Source: Thelonectria olida
Lineage: Eukaryota > Ascomycota > Sordariomycetes > Hypocreales > Nectriaceae
Assembly: GCA_020736575.1 (NCBI GenBank)
Contig: JAGPYM010000010.1
Coordinates: 124,001 to 188,000 of the forward strand
DNA: 64,000 bases
Direction: 5' to 3'
Each line of letters begins with the position of its first letter. Positions within the stretch are counted from its first letter, which is position 1. Below are positions 56,077-64,000 of this stretch, piece after piece. The position numbers were made by a program, and so were the translations under genes. Below the pieces are notes generated by a model. It ran no database searches, had not been told where the DNA came from, and worked only from the letters and a program-made list of their open reading frames with translations.

Positions 56077-58044
56077 CTAGGTTGATAACAGTCCTCTATA
56101 CGAATACTCCACGTCGCCTGGTGCTTTCTCCAGCGCTTCTTGCGGCACCTCCTGCAGCGTCCTCATCCAACACCAGTCCGTCTGACCACCCTTGTGCGTA
56201 TGCTTGTGTTTATCGGAAGCAACGCTATCCCGATGCGCAAACGATAACCAGACTCCTTGGTCCCATTTCGATACCTCGCTCGAGTTACACATGCTCGGGA
56301 CTGATGGGAAGACCTGGGACATGTCGAGCCTCAGCAGCGCAAGGACTGGATCACGGAGGTCTATCCGCACGCCGTAGCGACTCTCGACATACATCTCCAC
56401 GAGGATGAAGACAAGTCCAGACAGTATGGCACAGGAGACGATGACGATCCATCCGATGAAGGGTTTCCACAGCACCCGCAGAGTGACTCCAGAAACGGGA
56501 CCGTAAATGGCGAGAAAGTCAGAACCATGCTCCCGAAACCTGTTCGACATTTCGCTCCAAGTTGCCTCGAAAGCAAGAGACAACAGATCACGCGTGTATC
56601 CAGTCAGGTTCTCCCAAAAGATAGCATTCGTCGCGTTCAGGACAGCCAGATTGAGCATGACTTCGGGCATGGCCGCAAAGACCTCCGTCGTCAATCTGTC
56701 CTGGTACTTTTCCATCTCTGTCAAGTTCTTCATGTTTTCAACATCAGAACTATCGACAATTGCCTCGAAGACGCCTCTCGAGACCACGCGACCCTTAGAG
56801 AACATGTACGAACCCGCCCGCGCAGATACTTTGGCGATTGCGTAGCAGTTGGTGAACCTCGCGTTGCCGCTGTTCCATGAGACGCTCAGGAGGTCCATGC
56901 TACCCATCTCGCCGAAAATCACAGATGATTCCTCCGAGCACGAATAGCCTTCTTCGAGTCGGTTGACCAGGACTGCGATGTACTTTTCCTGGCTGACACT
57001 TGTCGCGTTGGGGAATAACCTATTCCCCTCCTCGGTCGTTTTGTTCTTGTTTATCGAGTATGGCGTCCATGAGTAATCTCTGAGGAGGACCATGTTTCCA
57101 GACGTGTATCGCGTGATGAGGCCTTCTTGGTCGCTAATGTTTAGTCGTCGCAGCGATTCGTCTTCTAAGGCGTCCAGAAGCTCGGAGGGAACATTCTTGT
57201 CCAAGTCATGGAGCCATTCAATCTTGTCCGCAATGAAGAACGGAAAGCGCAGCGAGCCGGTACTTGAGTTAACTGGCACGTCTCCGAGATCCTGGATAGT
57301 TCTTCTAGGGGCGAAAGTAGGCCTATGAAACGAGTCGATGCCGTTGACGATGGCGATGGCCGCGCTTCTCAACACTAGACTCTTGCGTTCCTCGCTGCGT
57401 TCGTTGTACGCATCCCAGGCCAGTGTCTCCCCGGCTATTGGAGAAATAAGACTCTGGGCGGAATTATTGCGCTGTGCGCTGGGCGTCCAGGCGATGCTGC
57501 CAGAGAGAAGTGGTGTAGAGAAGTACTGGGCCGGCATGGAGAGACACACTACAACCAGAAGAGCATAGGAGAGTTTCCAGTGCTTGCCGAAGCGGCGACG
57601 ACCCAGCGATGGCGGCAACGAGGAGGCGATGAAGGAGATTTCTCTCAGCGTGGCGCCGCGAGTGGCCAGGAGCATGTAAATGAGACGCCATGACACAATG
57701 TAGCACCAGGAAATAAAGGCGGCCTTAATGGTGGCGTCTGCAGCGGCGACCAGGAAGGACACCTCGACTTGATGGAGTGGGAAGAATGGTTTGAGAGCTT
57801 CACGGTAACCGACTCGAAATGGTCGGTCGCGAACATAGAGGGTGAGTGTCAGGGCGAGACCTGTCCAGCCGAGCAGAAACAGCACGAATTGTAGATGGGC
57901 TAAGAGGAAACTCGGGCGATTGCCCGTGTTCAGCCGTGCATCATGCGGGTTGAAGCTTTTGCCATCTTTCTTCTCGTCGATGGAATTGCTGGCCATTAGA
58001 CGGTCCTTGTCGGAGTTCATCACCGGCGAGTCCCCAATTGGCAC
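56077..58044 (-). CDS. Large membrane protein of unknown function
   Basis: A single exon encodes 655 residues. Hydrophobic segments lie near 47-68 (LLAHLQFVLFLLGWTGLALT), about 98-125 (SFLVAAADATIKAAFISWCY and beyond), about 158-176 (SYALLVVVCLSMPAQYF) and about 540-565 (GWIVIVSCAILSGLVFILVE). Between the third and fourth is a region of more than 350 residues with several N-glycosylation sequons (NSS, NIS, NKT, NAT, NLT), so it is probably extracellular or lumenal. The tail after the last helix is cytosolic and ends with polar residues. The layout resembles a widespread but uncharacterised group of fungal transmembrane proteins. I do not recognise a catalytic motif. It lies between the F-box gene and the GTPase pair. 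A second in-frame ATG nine codons later (MNSDKD) is an alternative start. Confidence 0.82.
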   Translation of the reverse strand: MPIGDSPVMNSDKDRLMASNSIDEKKDGKSFNPHDARLNTGNRPSFLLAHLQFVLFLLGWTGLALTLTLYVRDRPFRVGYREALKPFFPLHQVEVSFLVAAADATIKAAFISWCYIVSWRLIYMLLATRGATLREISFIASSLPPSLGRRRFGKHWKLSYALLVVVCLSMPAQYFSTPLLSGSIAWTPSAQRNNSAQSLISPIAGETLAWDAYNERSEERKSLVLRSAAIAIVNGIDSFHRPTFAPRRTIQDLGDVPVNSSTGSLRFPFFIADKIEWLHDLDKNVPSELLDALEDESLRRLNISDQEGLITRYTSGNMVLLRDYSWTPYSINKNKTTEEGNRLFPNATSVSQEKYIAVLVNRLEEGYSCSEESSVIFGEMGSMDLLSVSWNSGNARFTNCYAIAKVSARAGSYMFSKGRVVSRGVFEAIVDSSDVENMKNLTEMEKYQDRLTTEVFAAMPEVMLNLAVLNATNAIFWENLTGYTRDLLSLAFEATWSEMSNRFREHGSDFLAIYGPVSGVTLRVLWKPFIGWIVIVSCAILSGLVFILVEMYVESRYGVRIDLRDPVLALLRLDMSQVFPSVPSMCNSSEVSKWDQGVWLSFAHRDSVASDKHKHTHKGGQTDWCWMRTLQEVPQEALEKAPGDVEYSYRGLLST

Positions 58045-58966
58045 TTGAGGCTGACTAACAGAGGACGCCGCTCAATATGCGAGCAGTGAATAGAAGAAAG
58101 GGACTGTTAACCTTCTAGAATACGTGAGAAAATGCAGCCATCCAACGTCTACTATACGGATCCATGGATCTCCATGGATGCAAGCCCCTTTATTGCAAGG
58201 GCACAACCAACAACCACGCTTATGCAGGTGAACTCGTTTACCAGCCGCTGCCCCATGCATGCCCTAAAATAGAGGAAATCAACCAGTATTTGCTTCTTGT
58301 CGCGGTGCTTCGCCCCCTAAAGTACGGTACACATCTTGGTGCTTGTGTGCGATATCTGCCAAGTTCTTCTGAGTGACAACATCTCACCTCAAATGTGCCA
58401 AGAGAAGCGATATCTAGCTCAGTTGGTCTCTATGTACAAATGCAGCCTGTATTCTGTGTCGAGAAGTGTATGTTGGTTCATCCATCTTGGCGGAGAGGTG
58501 CATTCTTCTCTCCGTGAAAGCCACCCAACACGATCAGGCTTGTTTGCGGGACACAAGAAGTGCCAGCTCCAATTGAACTGTGACGGTGAGCTCATACGAT
58601 TTGGCTACTTGGCGATCTGTAAGAGCCTATAGAATCACCAAAAATGACCGTCCGAGTTGGAAATACGCAGTGTAACTCAACTTAGACCTTTTGAACCTGG
58701 CCAGGACAAGAAGTTGAGAATTGCAGAATAACTCCTGAGCGCAGCAACTCGGCTTGACATCTCTTGGCGCTCCCCGGGTGTAGCCTATCGGATTGCACCC
58801 GAGATACGAACATCTTTCGTATTGTCAAATTGCGCGCCCAAGCTCCCACAAGAAAGAAGAATTGGCTTAGAATACGAGAGACAAAAGCCGTTGACTCTTC
58901 CAACGATCGTCACATGCAGATACTGGGACTATAGAGTGTTGAAGAGCACCGCTTACGAGGTATCTT
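58045..58966. other. Intergenic, no gene supported
   Basis: About 920 bp between the membrane protein's start and the 3' end of the GTPase-WD40 gene. Short frames only, no motif. Confidence 0.5.
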
Positions 58967-61312
58967 CTATCTCACGATATTCCAGATCCTGATACTGCCC
59001 GTCCTCCCAACTGCAACACATTGCCCGTTTGGCTGAAAGGCCACCGAATGCAACTCTCCCCCGTCCTCCCTCTCAACCTTCCTTGCAAACTCCCATCCGC
59101 CTTGGTCATCTTTCTTCCAAACGTACATCATCCCATTCACACCCGTCATGACCAACAACTCTCCGTCGGGTGAGAACTTGACCTGCGTACACTTGACGCG
59201 ACTTGCGTCATGGCACATCGCCGCCGTCTGCATCCCAGAGCCGCCGTGGGTGTCTTGCTTCCACACATACACTATCCCATCTTCGGCGCCCGCGGCCAAA
59301 GAGACACCATCCGGTGACCATGCAAGCGATTTCACGGCGCTTTTCGATGTCGAGAAGACGTGAAGCGCCCGCAATGTCCCGCTACTCACATCGACGGCAC
59401 ATACAGCCACCTCACCCGTCAAGCCCACGGCCAAGCGTCCATCAGGGCCAAATACCATGGACTGCACATCGAGGTCCTCGGCGCTCGCCGTTAGCGTCTT
59501 GACTTTGCATGTCTGGATGCAACTCATGGCCGACGCAGGCCCGGCTTTCCAGACGTGAATCCGATCCCCGTTGATGTCTGACGCCGACAAGAGCAGGGCG
59601 GCGTCGGGTGACAAGGCCAGCGAGCCGACGCTTTCGAGCATGCCGCTCTTGGTCTTGAGACGCTGCGTCTCGATGAACTTTCCGGAGCTGTCCATCTGAA
59701 AGAGGCGGATGATCTTGTCGACGGAGCCCGCTGCGATGGAACCGTTATTGGGGCCGAGGACCAAGGCCTTGATGACGTGCGTGCTCCTGATGCCTAACAT
59801 TCTGTCCGACTTGCTCGAGCTTTTGCACGTAAGCGTTTGCGTGTGCTGCCACGTGCCATAGTTGTCTCGGTCCCAGATCCAGATTTGGTTCTTGTCGGTG
59901 CCGGCGATGAGTCTCCAGCCGTCCGAGGTGAAGACGAGAGACTCGATGTTGCCGGGATGGCCCCTAAGCTCGTGTGCGGGTGTTAATTGTGGTCTATCAA
60001 CTCGTTAGCTTCTGGGCACAATAGATACGGCAGCGATGAATTGGCATACTTTGGCTCAGGCAGAGGCTCGGGCTCGGGCTGAGTCTCTTGTGCTGGCGGG
60101 GCGTTGGCTGTTGGAGACGTGGCTGACGGCGAGTTGGTAGTCGGAGCCGACCATGGTGGTGGCTGATCAGGTCCAGCCTCAGGCACCTGTATCGAGCTCA
60201 ACTTTGCCGCCAGCTCATCAATCGTCCTCTGTTGCTCTGCAGTCTGTTGCTGGTTACGCAGCCTGGCCTCTTGGTGAAGTGCCGACTCGGAACGCTGAAG
60301 CCTGTCTCTGCTCTCCAAGTCATCACTCAGCGACCGCGTCACCTTCATTTGCTGGCGCAGCATCTCCTGCATCTTTCCCAACCGCTCGGCATGCAACTCC
60401 TCCATTGTGACCCGGAGCTTCTCCTGCTCCAGACGCATCCTCTCCACGGTGCGGTCCATCTCGTCCTGCTGCTCCTGCAAGAGAGATGCCAGGTGCATAT
60501 CCTGCTCCCCTCGCGCCGTCTGCACGGCGTCACGGACTTCTTCAATCTCGCGCTGCAATTCGTTCTCCTCCTTGGCCCAGGTCCCGCCGAGGAGCTGACC
60601 GGCACTCGTCTGGTCGAGGGTTTTGTGCTCATCTGCCAGCTCCTTCTGGATGTCCAGCGTCATAGTCTCGGGCTGGACGTCAGCGGAGTCAGGCACAAAC
60701 ATGCCGACAATGTTCAATGCCGACTGTTTGTTGTTGTAGTGCCGACGAGTCTGTGATCCTTTTCTCTTCATGAAGCCCCAGAACTCTTCCGTGTTGATGA
60801 GCTCCTCCTCACGACGGTCTCCGACGCTCTGCTCGACCTTTTCCCACATGGTGGTAGTGAGGACGACCTTCTTCATGGAATCTTTGCCGCACAGCTTCAG
60901 CAGCAGATCAATTCTCATTTTCCCCGACCCTTGCATTCGCGGATCGCTGATGCGGTGGAGATAGAGGATGCCATTGAGGAGAACCTTGTGAGTGTAGGAT
61001 TCGCTCAGCCATGCCGAGATTTCCCTCAGGATATCGCTGTCTTTTCTGGTGGTGTCGTCAAATCCCGGAGTGTCGACAAGATGCACCGTCACTCCCGGGC
61101 TATAGGAGAAGCTGTAGACTTGGACGTTGCTGGTGCCTGGTTGTCCATCAGCCGGAAATCTCTTGCGGATGGAAAGTGGAAGACGGACAGGACTGCAGAC
61201 TATCACCCACCACAGCTTGCTGGCCGGTGCAACGAGCGATAAAAGTGCTCTTGCCCGTACCGGTGACACCCATCAACGCAATGTAGATGTCCTTTGTCTT
61301 GTCGTCTGCCAT
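58967..61312 (-). CDS. AIG1-like GTPase - coiled coil - seven-blade WD40 protein
   Basis: Three exons on the minus strand, 61312-61189, 61136-60050 and 59993-58967, encode 745 residues. The N terminus is a P-loop GTPase: G1 GVTGTGKS (15-22), G3 DTPGFDDT (63-70), ILYLHRISD (98-106) and, in place of the G4 N/TKxD, TTTMW (135-139), as I recall for fungal AIG1-like proteins. Residues about 215-345 form a Glu/Gln-rich coiled coil, followed by a Pro/Ser/Thr-rich linker. Exon 3 (residue 404 on) carries seven WD40-like units, which end IWIWD, IIRLFQ, IHVWK, VAVCAVD, VYVWK, MYVWK and IRIWN, enough for one propeller. Sensor repeats behind a nucleotide switch recall NLR receptors. The first 5' splice site is a weak GTCCGT, but only this junction fits the paralogue. 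The second junction (GTATGC...ATAG) joins GTPase and WD40 parts, which otherwise look like two genes. An in-frame ATG at 61390 could add 26 residues. Confidence 0.82.
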
Positions 61313-61819
61313 GATTGTCAAGCCTGGTGTCTCATTGACTCCTGGTTGGCTTGATACACTGGATGTATTGTCTATCGACAAAACTCTCAATGGCCTCCTT
61401 CAAAGACTTTGGCTGCTTTTATGCCTCTCCAAGGCTCCCCGAAAACACGCCCAAGTCAACCGTTAAACTACACCTAAAGGCACCCAGCCGGACCGATAGT
61501 GTCTGTCCAGACCACCGTGTGGCGCATCAGCTGAACTGAGAGCTTTCAGCTTTCTCCAAAATCGCCAATCATTGCGGTATTCGAACAACTGCCCAGCCTT
61601 TTGATGCATTAGCGCAATGATGCCATTCGCCGGAGGTGCTCAGGTTATCGACGCGAGGCAGACCATTTGATTGACGAATTGCCACTCCTGCGACCAGTTC
61701 AAGCGGCTTGAGAAGGTATTTAGAGTCGTCCAAAAGAGAGCCTATTAGGACAGCATCGCTTGAGCCTCAAGATCATTGCACACTGGATGCCCGTCGCTCT
61801 CGCCTTGCCTGCTACCGAC
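61313..61819. promoter_or_regulatory. Bidirectional promoter of the GTPase pair
   Basis: About 507 bp between the two divergent starts. No coding frame is supported across it. The compact shared promoter makes co-expression of the two GTPases likely. I see no defined operator. Confidence 0.55.
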
Positions 61820-63342
61820 ATGACGGATTCACAAGGACCTGAATGGGATGCCCTACGGTATGTGGACCAGGGGACAAGGAAAGTCGACTGGCTGACACCT
61901 TTCACAGCCCCGACGACCTGGTCGTCGCCGTCATGGGGGTGACGGGAGCCGGGAAGAGCACATTCATCGAGTGCGTCACTGGTAAGAACGTCGGCGTTGG
62001 ACACGGCCTCATGTCTCACACCGTGTCCGCGAGGGTCTACGCCTACCAGCCTACTCCCGAACGATGCGTATATCTTGTCGACACGCCCGGCTTCGATGAC
62101 ACGTCTCGCTCCGACCACGAGGTGCTCAAAGAGGTGGCCTTTTACCTGTCGCAGATCTACCGAAACAACGTCCAACTTGCCGGCATCATTTATCTGCATC
62201 GCATCACCGATAATCGGGTTTCGGGCACGGCACTCAAGAACTTGAATACTTTCAAGAAACTTTGCGGAGACGAAGCCTTTGGACACGTCATCTTGGCCAC
62301 GTCCATGTGGAATGATACGCTGGATGAAATAGGCAACAAGCGAGAACAGGAGCTCATGACCACAGCCAAGTTTTGGGGCCATATGCATAAGAGCGGTAGC
62401 CATGTCGCTCGATGGTTGGGCAACGAAGAGTCGGCAAAGACGATAATCCGTAGGATCATCGAGATCCACGACAGTACCGGCAATACCGTCCTTAAGATAC
62501 AAGAGGAACTTGTCAACGGCAATCTGAGCCTCGACGAGACCGCGGCCGGCCAGGAGGTCCATAAAGAGATCGCAGCTGCCAAGGCACAGCTGCAAGAAGA
62601 GATCAAAACACTGCGCGAGGCACAGGAACTGATGATGCGCGAATCCAACGAGACAATGGCCAAAGAGCTCGCCTTGCAACAGAAGGAGTTTGAGAAGCAG
62701 CTCGCCTCCGCTGACGAGGCCCAGCAGTCGCTCAAAATCTCCATGCAGACCCTTCTCGAGCAAAAGACGGCCGAGTACGAGCGTCTGTTGTCGGGCGTTC
62801 TCGAAGAGCAGCGCCGGCTCGCGGAGGAGCTGGAGAAAAAGCAGGCCGAGTTTGAGCGTGCACAGCGCGATCGGAGTGACGACGAAGAAACATTCCGCGA
62901 GGCCCAGGAACACTTTGCCGCCGAGGTTGCATCTCTGAACAAGAAGATACAGGAACAAGAGCGGATTCAGGCCGAGGCCGAACGGCGGCGAGTCGTACAG
63001 GAAGAGACGCAGAAGGCGTTGGAGGAGGAGCGAAGGGCCAGGGCGGCAGAGGAGCAGCAGAGAGCACTAAACGAGGAGATGCAGTCCGTAAAGGAGCTAC
63101 GAGAGGAGCTGCAGAGACAACAGCGAGCGGAGGAGGAGGAGGCTGTGAGGAGAAGACAAGCGATGCAGGCTCAAATGGAGCAGCAGAGGAGGAGGAAGCA
63201 GCAGCAGAAGAGTGTTGTTGGGTTCCTCGGCGTCATGGCTGGCATTGGGACTGCGGCCGCGGGATTTGCGACATTGAATCCAGCTCTAGTGTCTATTGGG
63301 GCGGGCATGGCCAGCAGATCTGCCAGTTACGGAGATGTATGA
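61820..63342 (+). CDS. AIG1-like GTPase with long coiled coil and hydrophobic C-terminal tail
   Basis: Two exons, 61820-61857 and 61908-63342, encode 490 residues. The GTPase shows G1 GVTGAGKS (23-30), G3 DTPGFDDT (71-78), IIYLHRITD, and ATSMW in place of the usual G4. After the G domain (ending near 215) come over 200 residues of Glu/Gln/Arg-rich coiled coil, with long runs such as EELEKKQAEFERAQRDRS and KELREELQRQQRAEEE. The last 44 residues change character to a Gly/Ala-rich hydrophobic stretch (VVGFLGVMAGIGTAAAGF, continuing to about 481), a possible membrane anchor as in GIMAP proteins, or an oligomer-triggered membrane-active tail. It is the divergent paralogue of the GTPase-WD40 gene: G-domain motifs match closely, and the WD40 part is replaced by the tail. 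The start was fixed by joining MTDSQGPEWDALR to PDDLVVAVMG. Confidence 0.87.
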
Positions 63343-64000
63343 CAATATATACACGCATAGTCCAAGGAAAGGAAGCCCAATGGACTATTCGGCTTCATTC
63401 GAGGAAGAGGAAACGAAATGCCTTATTTTCTCTATGACTATGGCGCTAATCAAAACATGTCAATCCTTCTTCTTGCCCGTTAAAGTACTGTCGGAAGTCT
63501 CAGTCCATCTCAAAGAGTCCTAAAGCGGGAATAGCTGGATACAGCGTTCTGTTCAGATTAAACTACGCAAGCAGAGTCGTCAGGAGTTGTCAATGCTAGA
63601 ACCGTGCCAATGCCAGTCAGTAGTCGAAACGAGAGGACGGGAGGAACGAGGCCATCAGTATCAGCGACGATCTTCACGGTTCTGCTTTCGGTGAGGCAAT
63701 AGCCGTTGACGGAACTTTGCGTTAGATATCGCGGGAGAAGATCATGATTTGCTCGATTGCATGGAGACAGAATCTGTTTAAATAGTAAAGCAAACCAACT
63801 GTGCATATTCAGCACCTTGATTTAGAGAAATAATTTAATTCATTTTGGCCATTTATCTTACTTTATTTCACTAATACAGCTTTATCACTTCGTTGTTATT
63901 CCTCACTTGTGCGCATTCAGCATGGGGAAAATGCCTGGAACAGAACGGGCACGCTCTCGGCGGCAGCGATAATACTTCAGGAAAGATATTTAAATATCAT
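63343..64000. other. Intergenic, AT-rich window end
   Basis: About 660 bp after the last gene, increasingly AT-rich toward 63830-63900. A minus-strand frame of 85 codons at 63558-63815 has no motif. Nothing else seen. Confidence 0.5.

Noticed and set aside
58967..59800. WD40 protein as a separate gene starting MLGIRS
   Set aside because: Reading upstream gives a further blade and a clean splice to the GTPase gene; a separate start would cut the propeller.
61720..62958. 412-codon minus-strand open frame
   Set aside because: Antisense to the GTPase coiled-coil gene; Leu-rich composition arises from Glu/Gln codons read backward.

Overview
The window is nuclear DNA of a filamentous ascomycete (Pezizomycotina, probably a Sordariomycete). 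Evidence: compact genes with many 45-70 bp GT-AG introns, branch sites of the CTRAC/CTAAC type, and typical families: an ARCA-like fungal-specific transcription factor, LaeA-like methyltransferases, a Fet3/Ftr1 pair, a GH71 glucanase, Mup1-like permeases and an intron-containing tRNA-Pro. I built the gene models by hand from splice signals, reading-frame continuity and remembered family motifs; no database was searched.

Layout. 0-16.7 kb: the 3' part of a fungal-specific transcription factor, a Gfo/Idh/MocA dehydrogenase divergent from an inositol/sugar-type MFS transporter, a LaeA-like methyltransferase, a Mup1-like permease with an apparent frameshift, a GH71 alpha-1,3-glucanase, a decayed nucleoside-phosphorylase-domain gene and a LITAF-domain protein. 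17-23 kb: a high-affinity iron uptake pair, fet3 and ftr1, head to head around a promoter with GATA sites matching the SreA type, then a tandem-chromodomain protein. 24.7-30.7 kb: tRNA-Pro, a free-standing Cdc24-like PH protein, a second Mup1-like permease and a DJ-1/PfpI protein. 30.7-42.6 kb: a gene-poor stretch holding a two-exon, 10-cysteine small secreted protein, a C2H2 protein, a candidate solo LTR and little else. 42.6-53 kb: a coiled-coil protein fused to a NIDO-like beta domain, a 2-oxoglutarate/Fe(II) oxygenase, an F-box pseudogene, a second LaeA-like methyltransferase, a truncated MFS fragment and a ferric-reductase-like protein. 54-63.4 kb: an intact F-box protein, a 655-residue membrane protein of unknown function, and two head-to-head AIG1-like GTPase genes.

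How the genes may work together. Fet3 and Ftr1 form one ferroxidase-permease complex, and the reductase at 51 kb could supply ferrous iron, though it is not linked to them. The dehydrogenase and transporter at 1.5-5.6 kb look like a polyol (perhaps myo-inositol) uptake and oxidation pair. The most novel region is 59-63.4 kb. One gene encodes a P-loop GTPase, a coiled coil and seven WD40-like repeats in one chain, an NLR-like signalling layout. Its divergent partner has the same GTPase type, a longer coiled coil and a Gly/Ala-rich hydrophobic tail in place of the WD40 repeats. A decayed NLR-type phosphorylase domain at 14.5 kb is a second trace of this class of genes in the window.
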